Origin: Auxenochlorella pyrenoidosa
Lineage: Eukaryota > Chlorophyta > Trebouxiophyceae > Chlorellales > Chlorellaceae
NCBI GenBank assembly: GCA_001430745.1
Contig: KQ482039.1
Coordinates: forward strand, 239,995-251,016
Length of the DNA: 11,022 nucleotides
Direction of reading: 5' to 3'
Shown here: one piece after another, positions 1 through 9,200 of the stretch
Layout of the letters: the number at the start of each line of letters is the position of its first letter
Position numbering within the stretch: the stretch's first letter is position 1
Position numbers and translations under genes: made by a program
Notes under the pieces: model-generated
The model's input: the letters and a program-made list of their open reading frames with translations, nothing else
What the model was told of the DNA's origin: nothing
Database searches by the model: none

Positions 1-2284
1 ATCAGAGGGCGGAGCGCCGCCGCCTCCGGAGCAGAGAGGCTGGTGGCCGGTGCCGTGGGGCGGTGGAGCGGCTGCGGCGGCCAGGCCTTCATGCGCTGGC
101 CATCAGGGTTTGCCGTGCCGCAGACGGCGGCGCCCACGCCCTGCCCGGGGCGCCCTGCTGCCGGCCCCGCCTGCATCCCGTCCTGCCAGCAGCTGCGCCC
201 ACGCCCTGCCCTGCCTGTTGTCGATGCCAAACTCCTCGCGCAGCCGCTGGAAGACGCGCGGCGAGTAGTCCTTCCACTTGAAGGGAGGCGTCTCCGCGCC
301 TGGGGGGGAAGGGAAGTGCGTGGATGTGTGTGTGCGTGTGTGTGTGGTGGTGGTTGGGTGGTTGGGGTGGTGGTGGGGTGGGGGTGCTTCCACTTCGAGG
401 GCGGCGTCTCCGCACCTGCGGGTGGGTGCGCGGCGCGGCAGTGCAGCCGGCTTGGAATGTAGCTGGGCTGACCGGCTGGCTGGCTGGCTGGCTGGCTGGC
501 TGGTAATAGCACTGGAGGGAGGGGCAATGAGGCAGAAAGCAAGAGCTAGCATGCCCCACCCCGCACCTGGCGGGAAGTGCTGGGTGGTCTCCTCGTCAAA
601 ATCTTTGTCGCTCAGTTGGACGCCAGCAGGTGCAGACTGCAGGGGCGGGGGAGTCGAGGGGGATCTGCTGAAGCAAAACGCTCCCAGCGGTGCCTGAAAG
701 GTTGTTCTCAGTTGGTGGTGCACTGGCTGGCGGCGAAACGGCTCAGCTCTAGTTTAATCCATCCTGGCCACCCCTGCCCATTATGCAAGGAGGCCAGAGG
801 GAGAGGAAGGGGCACCCACCAGGCCGGCCTGCGCGATGCAAAAGGTGATGCCGAGCTGCAGCTGGCGCATCAGGATGTAGCTGCAGGGGGGGGGCAAGGG
901 GTGCAATCGCGTCAGCTCGCAGCAGCAGACTGCCTGTAGCATGCAGGCTGCTCTCAGTCTCAGCAGGAGCCACAGCACGGCCAGGCCAGCCCTGGCAGGC
1001 GCGCACCTCCAGTGCCCCTTGTACACCGCCTCCCCAGGCTTGGGCGTGTGGTAGGCCTGCAGCTGCTTGGCCTCGCGCTTGGCTGCAGGGTCGGCAGCAC
1101 AGTGCCAAACTTGGCAAGGGGGCAGCGGCGCAGAGCCACGGCGGAGTAACCGACAGACAGCTGGCGCCACCGGGTAGCTACCACCCGACAGCCCCCCGCG
1201 TCAGGGAGCTGCATCCAATCGTGGGTCCCTGCGCAGAAGCCAGGGCGGGCGCCCGCGGCGGCGCGCCGCAGGGTGCACGCCGCACCCATTCCTCCCACCT
1301 CGCTTCTTGCCCTCCTTCTTCTGCTGCTTCTTGCGCACGTCCTTGTGCGCCACCCGCAGCACCTGCTCCGCCACCAGCTGCCCAGACTCGTAGCGCTGGA
1401 GGAACACCACCTGGCCCGGCAGGGCAGCGGCAGCCCTGCAGGCAGCCGGGGGCGCATGGGTGCAAAAGCATGGCACAGTTGTGCTGGGCGGCATGCGGGC
1501 ATCAAGCCAGGAGCCGGGGTCATGCAGGATCGACTGCAGGATGCAGAGCTGCAAGGCGCAGCAGGGGCCGAATGCACTGACATGGAGCGCTGCCGATGGC
1601 TGATCCGCCAGGGCACGTGGGCAGACGCGCAGCACAGGGCTCCCCGCCCCCTCACCCGGCCTCTGCTGCTTTAGCGGCCGCCGAGCCTTCAGCGGGAGTG
1701 TAGACGCACTTGCCATGCATCTGGCCGCCCCGCCAGCTGCCATAGTAAGTGCCGCGCCCCGGAGCGTAAAAGGTGCCAGTGCCCTCCTCCTTGCCGTGCT
1801 GCCACTCGCCCTCGTACCGTGCACCTGAGCAGTGGAAGGGCGGGGCCATGGTGGACGCCAGAGATGTTGCCTATAGCTGGGGCTGCTGCTGACTCCGCGA
1901 CCACAGTGCACTGGAGAGCAGGCGGGCGGGCAGGCGCGCCGTTGCTGCATCGTGTGGGCTGCCCGGCGCAGCTGCCGGCATGCCCAGGCCCGGCTGCTCC
2001 CCCAGCCTACCTGCAGGCCACAGGAAGACACCGCGTCCGTGCATGCTGCCCCCCTGCCACTCTCCATAGTAGGCAGAGCCGTCTGCAAAGCGTACTTGAT
2101 GCGTCCCGTCGGGCAGGCCTGTGGCTGCTGCTGGCGGCGGCGCCGCCGGCGGCGGACCCCCCTGTGGCGCCCCCTGGTTTGCATTGCTGGGCTGCAAGGT
2201 CGGCGACGTCGTCACTTGCCGCGGCTCGGGCGTGGGTGGTAGTACTGTCGTGGCGTCGGCCGCGGTATCGGGAGGGGCCTCCAT
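1..2284 (-). CDS. MORN-repeat phosphatidylinositol phosphate kinase, minus-strand paralogue, 3' end outside window
   Basis: Predicted lipid kinase that phosphorylates a phosphatidylinositol monophosphate to the bisphosphate at a membrane. Exons in transcript order, with every join in frame: 2284-2011, 1824-1656, 1435-1299, 1082-1007, 880-820, 636-567 and 299 to about 215 or 203. Coding I can recognise stops there; 1-202 is probably intron. Residues 1-60 are Pro/Ala-rich. MORN repeats begin at Y72, Y95 and Y118. A linker at 156-176 (VVFLQRYESGQL) precedes a Lys-rich patch at 179-199. The kinase then opens with GEAVYKGHWSY (210-220), QLQLGITF and FKWKDYSPRVF (269-279), ending at FGIDN (286-290). 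The start is the first ATG after an in-frame TGA, about 50 bases upstream. The last donor is unclear: a GC donor at 214-213 would leave an AG awaiting a Ser codon, as in the paralogue's GIDNS, while a GT donor lies at 202-201. The glycine loop, catalytic Lys and DLKGS are not in the window, so activity cannot be judged. Confidence 0.85.
130..211. repeat. Exact 17-base direct repeat, offset 65 bases
   Basis: GCGCCCACGCCCTGCCC occurs at 130-146 and again at 195-211 with no mismatch. On the minus strand, the right-hand copy overlaps the end of exon 7 and contains its candidate GT donor (202-201), so the left-hand copy carries the same donor-like site downstream. Confidence 0.8.
318..386. repeat. 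GT/GGT-rich simple tract (CA/C-rich on the coding strand)
   Basis: Purine-poor on the minus strand, this is the pyrimidine-rich stretch just upstream of the exon-7 acceptor (AG at 301-300) of the minus-strand kinase. It separates the true exon start from its degenerate copy at 387-418. Confidence 0.8.
387..418 (-). repeat. Degenerate second copy of the exon-7 start, inside intron 6 of the minus-strand kinase
   Basis: Bases 387-418 match 271-302 over 32 positions with four mismatches and no gap. The copied stretch spans the splice acceptor CAG and the first codons of exon 7. The copy would read GAETPPSKWK where the true exon reads GAETPPFKWK. It has no donor after it and lies 116 bases from the true acceptor, so its use would shift the frame. 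It is best read as a dead or decoy exon start made by local duplication. Confidence 0.8.
471..503. repeat. Tetranucleotide microsatellite (GGCT)n
   Basis: About seven uninterrupted GGCT units lie in intron 6 of the minus-strand kinase, where they read (AGCC)n on the coding strand. A simple-sequence tract of this kind is likely to vary in length between strains. Confidence 0.9.
1725..2071 (-). other. Three MORN repeats in the minus-strand kinase (exons 1-2)
   Basis: Repeat-start tyrosines are at residues 72, 95 and 118, again 23 apart. The units are YYGEWQGGSMHGRGVFLW, YEGEWQHGKEEGTGTFY and YYGSWRGGQMHGKC. A further half unit just upstream (residues 60-70, ending FADGS) may be the remains of a fourth. 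By position before the kinase linker and by a shared intron site, these three correspond to repeats 6, 7 and 8 of the plus-strand paralogue. Confidence 0.88.
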
Positions 2285-2393
2285 GCAGCAGTTTTCCACC
2301 GCCCGAGGCAGAGGAGGCGGTGGCGTGCAGGCGCCGGCGGCTCAGCGCCGGCGGTGAATAAGGACGTGTCAGCGAGGGCCGCCAGCAGCGCAG

Positions 2394-2821
2394 CTGTCAA
2401 GAGGAAGACAAAGAAGCCGAGGCCTTTGTGCGGGCCACGAACCAAGCTGGGGAGGTCTGCCGCGAGGTTTGGGGGGCCTTGGAGGGCCTCAGATCGCGGC
2501 GTCGCGCCTCGACACGAGCATTGCGGACTGCTGTGCGATCGCAGGCGGCCAAGGCGTGTGAGGCAGGACAAAAGCGAGGGGTGTGCGCGAGTGTGGCCGA
2601 CAGCAGCAGGCTTCACAGAACTGCTTTGCAAGCGATCACGGTGTCGGATCGATCAATCGGAAGGCGATGCAGCCGCGCCAGCCGCATGCAGTGAGAAAAC
2701 AATGACACAACTCGTGGGATGCTTTGACCTGTTTCTAGCATCTCTTTTTCCATCACCTGTTCACGATCACTGCGCCCACCCTCTTTGAACAACTCCCCTG
2801 CTACTGCAAGCTGCAACTCAC
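2394..2821 (-). other. Possible 5'-leader intron of the minus-strand kinase
   Basis: Reading leftward, GTGAGT at 2821-2816 is a good donor, and TTTGTCTTCCTCTTGACAG ending at 2394 is a good acceptor. Splicing them removes at least four minus-strand ATGs (near 2518, 2684, 2737 and 2751) and leaves an ATG-free leader of about 109 bases before the start at 2284. A second GTGAGT at 2884-2879 is an alternative donor. This is inferred from signals only. Confidence 0.35.
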
Positions 2822-3188
2822 GCGCCGAACTGCCGCAGGCCGTGCAAAGCGATCCGAGTTCTGTGCGCTTGGCTGAAGACTCACGGTATTGCGGACAGCT
2901 TGTTCCGTGCGGCAGATGGCCACCAGCTGACCGCAGCCAGGAGCGGTGAGGTCTTGCTGCCTTGTTGCCTACACTCCTGTTGCTTGGAAGTTGGTTCTGG
3001 ACAACCATGTGGGCAAAAGATGTGCTGGCCAGGCCTCAAGAGCGAGCCAACCACCGTCCGCCACCCGCCGCCAGCTGCGGTCGCCACTGCTCTGCCTTCC
3101 ATAGCTGCCTTCTATTGCTGTTGTGCCTGGGCAGCGAGCACGAGACCGCGGCTGTTTGCAGCTTAGGAACAGTACAGCTTGGAACTGC

Positions 3189-3260
3189 ATGCTCATTGGT
3201 GTGCGCCCCATGTGTCCAGGCGAGGCCGAGGTTCGCGGCTCCCTGCTGCCGCGCCGCTGA
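3189..3260 (+). other. 23-codon upstream ORF before the plus-strand kinase
   Basis: ATG at 3189 opens 23 codons and stops with TGA at 3258-3260, nine bases before the main ATG at 3270. It has a second in-frame ATG at 3210. If it lies in the mature leader it could damp translation of the kinase. A CAG at 3217-3219 could also act as a splice acceptor and remove part of it. Confidence 0.35.
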
Positions 3261-3269
3261 GGGTGCAGC

Positions 3270-6200
3270 ATGGCACTCAACACGCTGCTGGAGGGGCTGA
3301 AGGGCAACCTCAACCTGAGCGTGCTCAGGCTGGATGGCGTGGAGTGGCGGGATCTGCGCTTCCCCAACGAAGAGAGCTACCGCGGTGGCTGGAAGGACAG
3401 CCGGGTGAGCTGTCCTAAGCTGCGTGGCAGCCCACCCAACAGGCGGAACGAAGGTGGCACCTTTCTGCCGCGGGCGTGCTGCTCAGTTTGCAGCCCACTG
3501 GGCGAGTGCTGCGGCAAGCCCTTGTGCTCTTGTGGTGTGCCTTGGCGGGTTCGGCAGCGCAGCTGTGTACGTGCCGTCTGCCCTCTTGCCCCACCCTCGT
3601 CTGAGCCGCTGTCCCGCTGACCTGCGTGCAGCCCGAGGGGGAGGGCTGCTACACCTGGGCAGATGGCAGCACCTACGAGGGCGCCTGGCACGCGGGCCTC
3701 AAGCACGGCTGGGGCAAGTACCGCTGGCCAAACGGCGCCTGGTACCAGGGAGAGTGGCGGGACGGCTTCATGCAGGTGGGTGCACGGCACGGGCAGGCAG
3801 CGTGTGCGAGGGCGTGCAGCGCGCGTGAGGGCGTGCAGCGATGCCGGGGCCCAGCATACACCGCGGGGGAGGTCTGCTCCGCCCCCGTTCCTTTCCTCTT
3901 CTCCAGCCAGCTGCAGCTGCAGCCGCGCCCTAGGGTGGCGGGGCGTGCCGTAGCGACCGCCCCTGCCTGCTGGAGGCCGGCGATGGCGACCCGGAACAAG
4001 GCGCTCCCTGCCTGTGGGAATTCAGAGCTCACACGCCAGCACCCTGCTGCAGGGCTACGGCACCTTTGTGTCCCCGGATGGCGCCCGTTATGTCGGCAAC
4101 TGGGCCGCCAACCTGAAGCACGGCATCGGCAAGAAGACGTACGCCAACGGGGACGCGTACGAGGGGCTGTGGCGCAACGGCAAGGCGGAGGGGCCTGGCA
4201 GGTGCGGCGGCAGGGCACAGGCCGGCATGCTGCGATGGTGGCGCTTCACCTGCAGAGCGGAAAAGCCTGCTTGCCAACACGTCAGCATGCAGACGAGCAG
4301 GGATGCAGGGCTTGCTTGCGGGCTGCCTGGCCCAGGCTGCTGCTGCTGCTGCTGCCAGAGAGGCACGCCCCTTCCCCTGTGCAATCCAAGCTGTTATGGG
4401 CGCCGAATCTGCTGCCGCGACCTGCTTGGTGCAGGTACGTCTGGCACAACGGCAATCAGTACGATGGAGAGTGGCGCGCCGGCAAGATGCATGGGCAGGG
4501 CACGCTGAAGTGGGTGACAGGTGAGCCAAGGCGTGGGGTTTGGGACCTTGCACATTGCTCCAAGGCGCCTCCTGTCAGCCGGCTGTGCCTTTGACATAGT
4601 TTGTGGCATTCTTTTGTGTTGCCCTAGGTCAGGGTCACGTCCTGACATACTCGCTGTCCCCGCCCGGCCTGCCCCCATGGCAGGCGAGCGCTACGACGGG
4701 GAGTGGCTGGAGGGGCAGGAGAACGGCGTGGGCGTGTTCACCTGGCGCGACGGCAGCACCTACGAGGGCTTCTGGGAGGGCGGCAAGAAGACGGGGGTGG
4801 GGGTGTTCCGCCCCACGCCGCGCGCCCCCGGGGCCCTGCCCGACAGCGAGGCCTCGGCGCGGCTGGCGGCCCGCGCGGCGGCAGAGGAGCGGGGGGGCGC
4901 GTCGCCGCGCTCGCCCATGGGCTCGCCCACTGCGGCGGATGCCCCACTGGACTCGCCCGCGGCTGCGGCGGCCACGCGGCACCGCCTGGACCTGCTGGCG
5001 CCAGGTGGGCGGGGCGGCAGGTGCCGAAGGGGGCGTGCTGGCAATGCCGCTCCACGACCATGCTCAACATCCAGCCACCTCGCCCGAAAGCCTGCAGGGT
5101 TCTTTTCCTTCCGGTTCCTGCTATGCCGCGTCGTCGGCGCATGACGCCGCCTGCAAGCCGTGCTGTCTGCTCCCCGCAGACGCGCGCGGCGGCCACGCCG
5201 GCGGCGCCGCCGGGCCCCACTACGGCGGTGGCCCCGCCGAGCTGGTGTTTGTGTGCGCGTACGAGGCGGGCAAGCTGCTGCACGAGGAGGCGCTGAGCCT
5301 GCAGGACCTGGAGCTCATCTTTGGGCCCGGCAAGGTAGGCCGCCGGCGCCGGCGCGCGCCAGGCGCGGGCCCTCGCAGCGCCTCTCGCTCTCCACTTGCT
5401 GTCGTGTGCATGTACGTAATGAGCACTTGGTGGCATGTTGCAGGGATGAAGGTGGCAGTCTTTGTTCCTGCCTCCCGCCCGGCCCCCCACCCCCACACAC
5501 ACGCGATGTTGATGAGGCGGTCAGCCACACATGCACACATCCACCCCCTCACCGCCCCCCCCCCCCCCCACCCCCACCCCACCCCCACCCTTGGCAGGCG
5601 CTGGTGGAGAAGCGGCGCCGGCTGCGGCGCGGGCGGCGGCGCCAGGTGCGCATGGGCGAGACCATCTACAAGGGCCACCGCTCGTACGACCTCATGCTCA
5701 ACCTGCAGCTGGGCGTGCGCTACACCATCACCACCCTGAACAAGCTGCCGCCGCTGAAGCGCATCGGGGAGGAGCACTTCAAGGAGAAGGTGCGGCGCCG
5801 CCGCCGCGGGGCAGAGACACCCCTCGCGGCAGTGCGGACGCTGGTTCACCCAGTACAGTTGGGAACCCAGGGGCAAGGCCTGGAGCTGAGCAGGCAGGGG
5901 CAGGAGCCCTTGCTCCAGCCACCTCTCGGCTGGAAGAGCCCAGGCCTGCTGGAGGAATATGGGGCTCAATGGGAGCCCTCCTGCTGTCAACTTCTGTTGC
6001 GGAGGCACCCCTGCTCCCCTCCTTCTACCCAACCCGAGCACACACACACACGCACACACCCCACCCGCAGGTGTGGCTCAAGTTCCCGCGCGAGGGTAGC
6101 GGTGTGACGCCGCCGCACCCCTCTGCCGACTTCAAGTGGAAGGACTACTGCCCCACCGCCTTCAAGTGAGGCGGGGGGCCGCCCACGGCCAGGCTGGAAG

Positions 6201-9200
6201 ACTAGCTGGGCACAGCTCATTCAAGTGCAGGGCTGCCAGTGTGCACCCAGTCCCGACAAGATTCAGCTGCATTGGTGCTTTCATGCACGTCCAACCGTCT
6301 CGTACCGCTAGTTGCCTGTCCAACCGTCCGTGCAGCTAGTTGTGCTGCCCCCAGCCCCCCCAACCCCCTCCGCCCCTTTCCCCTTCCCCCTCGCGGCAGG
6401 CACCTGCGCGGCCTGTTTGGCATTGACAACTCCCAGTACATCCTGTCCATCTGCGGCGACCAGGCGCTGCGGGAGATGGCCTCCCCCGGCAAGAGCGGAA
6501 GGTGCGCCGGGCCCGCTCGTCGCCCGCCCCTGCCAAGCCTGGGCCCCTTCGCTGCTGTCCAGAGCCCCGACACGCCCGGCCTGCACCCCGAGTAGGCACC
6601 CTGCCATGGATGATCTCGCTGTTGCGGGGCGCATTGGCTGTGCTTGCACCCGAGCGACGGTGACAACCTGGCATTCATCCCTTGCATCGCCCCTCACATG
6701 CCTCCACTCACCACCTGAACCCACCCCTGCTGCCCCAGTCATCACATGCCTGTCTTGCCACCCATCCCACCCCTGCTGCCCCATCTGCCGCAGCGTGTTC
6801 TTCATCTCCCACGATGATCAGTTCATGATCAAGACCATGCACAAGGAGGAGATCAAGCTGCTGCTCAGGTGGGCCGAGGAGGCCAGAGGGAACAGGCCAG
6901 GATGATGCCCACCGGGTAGAAAAGCACTGCAGCGTCAACTGTACGAGAGCTGCCATGCTGGAACCGGGCCTGCCCTTTGTGCACCTGCTGCACAATCCCC
7001 GCCCAACCACCTCTCCTCCTGTCCGGCAGTATGCTGCCCAAGTATGCGCGGCACGTGGAGCGCAACCCCGAGACGCTGCTCACCCGCTTCTACGGCGTGC
7101 ACCGCGTCAAGCCCTCCCACGGCCGCAAGGTGGGCAGCGACTGGCTTCGCCCAGCCGCGCAGCCTCTGGTTTGCCACTGAATGGCGCTCACTGTAACAAG
7201 TGGCAGGGGCGCCTTTGCCTACATTGTACAGAACATTTGCTGTCTGATGCCTGGCTCACTGACCCTGAGCCCCACAACACCCGTACCCAGCCGTCCTCCC
7301 CGCCGTGCATGTCCGCCTTTTTGCTGATGAAATCGACCGCTGCTGGGCGGACCCCCCCACCCCACCCCACCCGCCCACCCCACCCACCCACCGCAGGTCC
7401 GCTTTGTGGTGATGAACAACGTGTTCCGCACAGACCTGGACCTGCACCGCAAGTACGACCTCAAGGGCTCCACCCACGGCCGCACGGCGGGGCCGCGCGC
7501 GGGGCCCACCTGTGCGCCGCAGCGCCGCGCTGGGGTTATAATCTTGGCCCGTACCACAGAAGGGGCGCGCTGCTGCGCCCGAGCCCGGGGGCTCGCAGCG
7601 GCTGCGTGCCAGCGGCGCAGAGCTCGCGACGAGTCGCACGTGTGTCCTGCGCTCCTCCCGCAGGTTTGCATGCGCCCTTCTGCGTCCACGCTTCGTCTGT
7701 GCTTCACTAGTCCCTGCCCGTTCTCTGCCCTCCCCCTTGGTCCCGGCCTCCCCTGCAGCCATCCGCAAGGACCTGGATCTGGACGTCGCGTTCCACACAG
7801 ACACCAAGACGCGCGCCCAGTAAGCACGGCCGGCTGGCTGGGGATGCTGCCACAGCGCGCGTTCCTGTGCGCTCTCCGGGTGCTTGCTATCCGCGCCGAG
7901 GTGCGGCTGCATGCGCTGCTTTGGCGGGCTCCGCAAGCGCCTCCCTGCCGCTGTGTGTGTGAAGGCGGGCGCTGCAAGAGCTCCCCTCTGCTCCGCTGCC
8001 CCCCGCAGGCTGCTGGCCCAGCTGGCGGCCGACTGCACCTTCCTGGAGGACATACGGGTGATGGACTACTCGCTGCTCATGGGGGTGCACTGCCGAGGCA
8101 GGGGGGAGACCTCCGCCTCGGCGCTCAACACCGACAAGGTACCGGGGCAGGTTGGGGGGTGGGGAGTTGGCTCGTGTGGCCCTGCTGTATGGTGCTCGTT
8201 TCGAGGGTCGTGTGCAGGTGTGAGCAGTTCTTGTGCATGGGCATGCTGGCGCTTGGTTATTCGGCACCCACCGACGCCAGCGACGATGCTGCCCTGTGTG
8301 GCTCATCCGTGGCGAAAGGAACAAGAGACTCTGGCTCTAAAATGGCTTATCAAAGTAAACAATCCTGTTGGAAACGCTCTTCTGTGCATATCCGCCGGCT
8401 TCCTGAATCCACGCCTTAGGGCTGTAATCTTTCTTTCTTTCTCTTCTGTGCAGGAGGACAATGCGGCGTTTCAGTCTGCCGAGGAGGGGGCCGAAGAGGG
8501 CCTAGGGGCAGATGGGGAGGATGGTGAGAGCGAGGATGGCGCGTTTGTCGAGCTGGAGTCGGGCGCCGGCGGCAGCAACAGCTCCTGGCTGCACAGCCTG
8601 CAGAGCGGGGCCAGCGGGCCCAGCGAGCCCAGCGCGCGCAACCTGGCCGCGCGACCAGGCAGCCCCAGCCGTCTGCGCGGCAGGCCCAGCTCAGGTGAGC
8701 GTTCGGGGAGGGTCCCCGCCATGTAGTCACGTGCTGGGATGCAGCACACTCGAGGCTTGTCACCATGCCCAGGGCTCGAGTGGCCATTCAAAGCTCGCCT
8801 GTGCGGCCACCTGTCCTAGCGCAGTCGCAGCGTTGCCCCCTGCAGGGCTGGCAGCCTCGCCCACCAGCGATAGCGAGCCAGAGGTGACCCGCAGCATGCA
8901 CAGCATGGCGATCGAGCAGCAGTCGCCACGCGGTGTGTGTCGGGGCGGCGTGATGGCATGCTGTGGTGGAGTCTTCTGCTGCCCTGCCAGGCGGCCGCCC
9001 CTGTTGGCTGCCTGCTGCCCTTCCCCTGAGAATAGTGTTGGTGCACAGAGGAGCTGCTTGCCTGTTGCGACTCACACATGACCCTTCGCGCCCAACCCCC
9101 GTCCTCTGCTCTCCCCCCATCTCCCCACCCTTCAGAGAGCCGCAGCCCCTCCTTCCTCTTGAAGGGCCTCACCTGGCGCTCCTTCACGCACCGTCGCACC

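Larger units (their letters stand above)
2285..3269. promoter_or_regulatory. Divergent intergenic region, probable shared promoter and both 5' leaders
   Basis: About 985 bases between the two opposed start codons hold no protein or RNA gene I recognise. The centre is A+T-rich against its surroundings (34 of 60 bases at 2701-2760), as expected of an open promoter. I see no convincing TATA box. On the minus side, an acceptor-like pyrimidine run ending in CAG (AG at 2395-2394) and donor-like GTGAGT sites at 2821-2816 and 2884-2879 suggest an intron in the leader. On the plus side, a short ORF lies just before the main ATG. Exact transcription starts cannot be read from sequence. Confidence 0.6.
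5646..8138 (+). other. PIPK catalytic core, N-lobe and first half of C-lobe (exons 7-14)
   Basis: Residues about 348-620, spread over exons 7 to 14. In order: [75 protein letters not shown] (glycine-rich loop), FMIKTM (Lys473, ATP contact), [58 protein letters not shown] and [10 protein letters not shown]. All these are family hallmarks and no key residue seen is changed. The stretch between DLKGS and KDLDL carries an extra GPRAGPTS, which depends on a weak donor (GTGCGC at 7512). The PIPK specificity loop and the IID motif normally follow MDYSLL. They are not seen here because a long insert intervenes and the window ends. Confidence 0.9.

Noticed and set aside
89..723. Long minus-strand open frames rich in His, Thr and Pro across 89-723
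   Set aside because: They arise from reading through the CA/C-rich intron 6. The supported exons use only 636-567 and from 299 leftward.
1221..1674. Plus-strand open frames opposite the left gene
   Set aside because: They are shadows in high-G+C DNA. Their peptides are low-complexity with no motif, while the minus strand carries the conserved kinase linker.
2531..2540. Palindrome GCGATCGC in the intergenic region as a possible operator
   Set aside because: It is a single copy in GC-rich DNA with no partner site, so chance is the simplest explanation.
2212..2631. Minus-strand open frame with a hydrophobic stretch (GLGFFVFLLTAALLAALAD) upstream of the left gene, suggesting a signal peptide or membrane anchor
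   Set aside because: It has no ATG in that frame, is not in frame with the MORN exon, and the hydrophobic residues come from a pyrimidine-rich run ending in CAG that looks like a splice acceptor.
7192..8427. TGTAA motifs at 7192-7196 and 8423-8427, the usual green algal polyadenylation signal
   Set aside because: Both lie in introns, with clear kinase exons following in frame, so they are not taken as gene ends.
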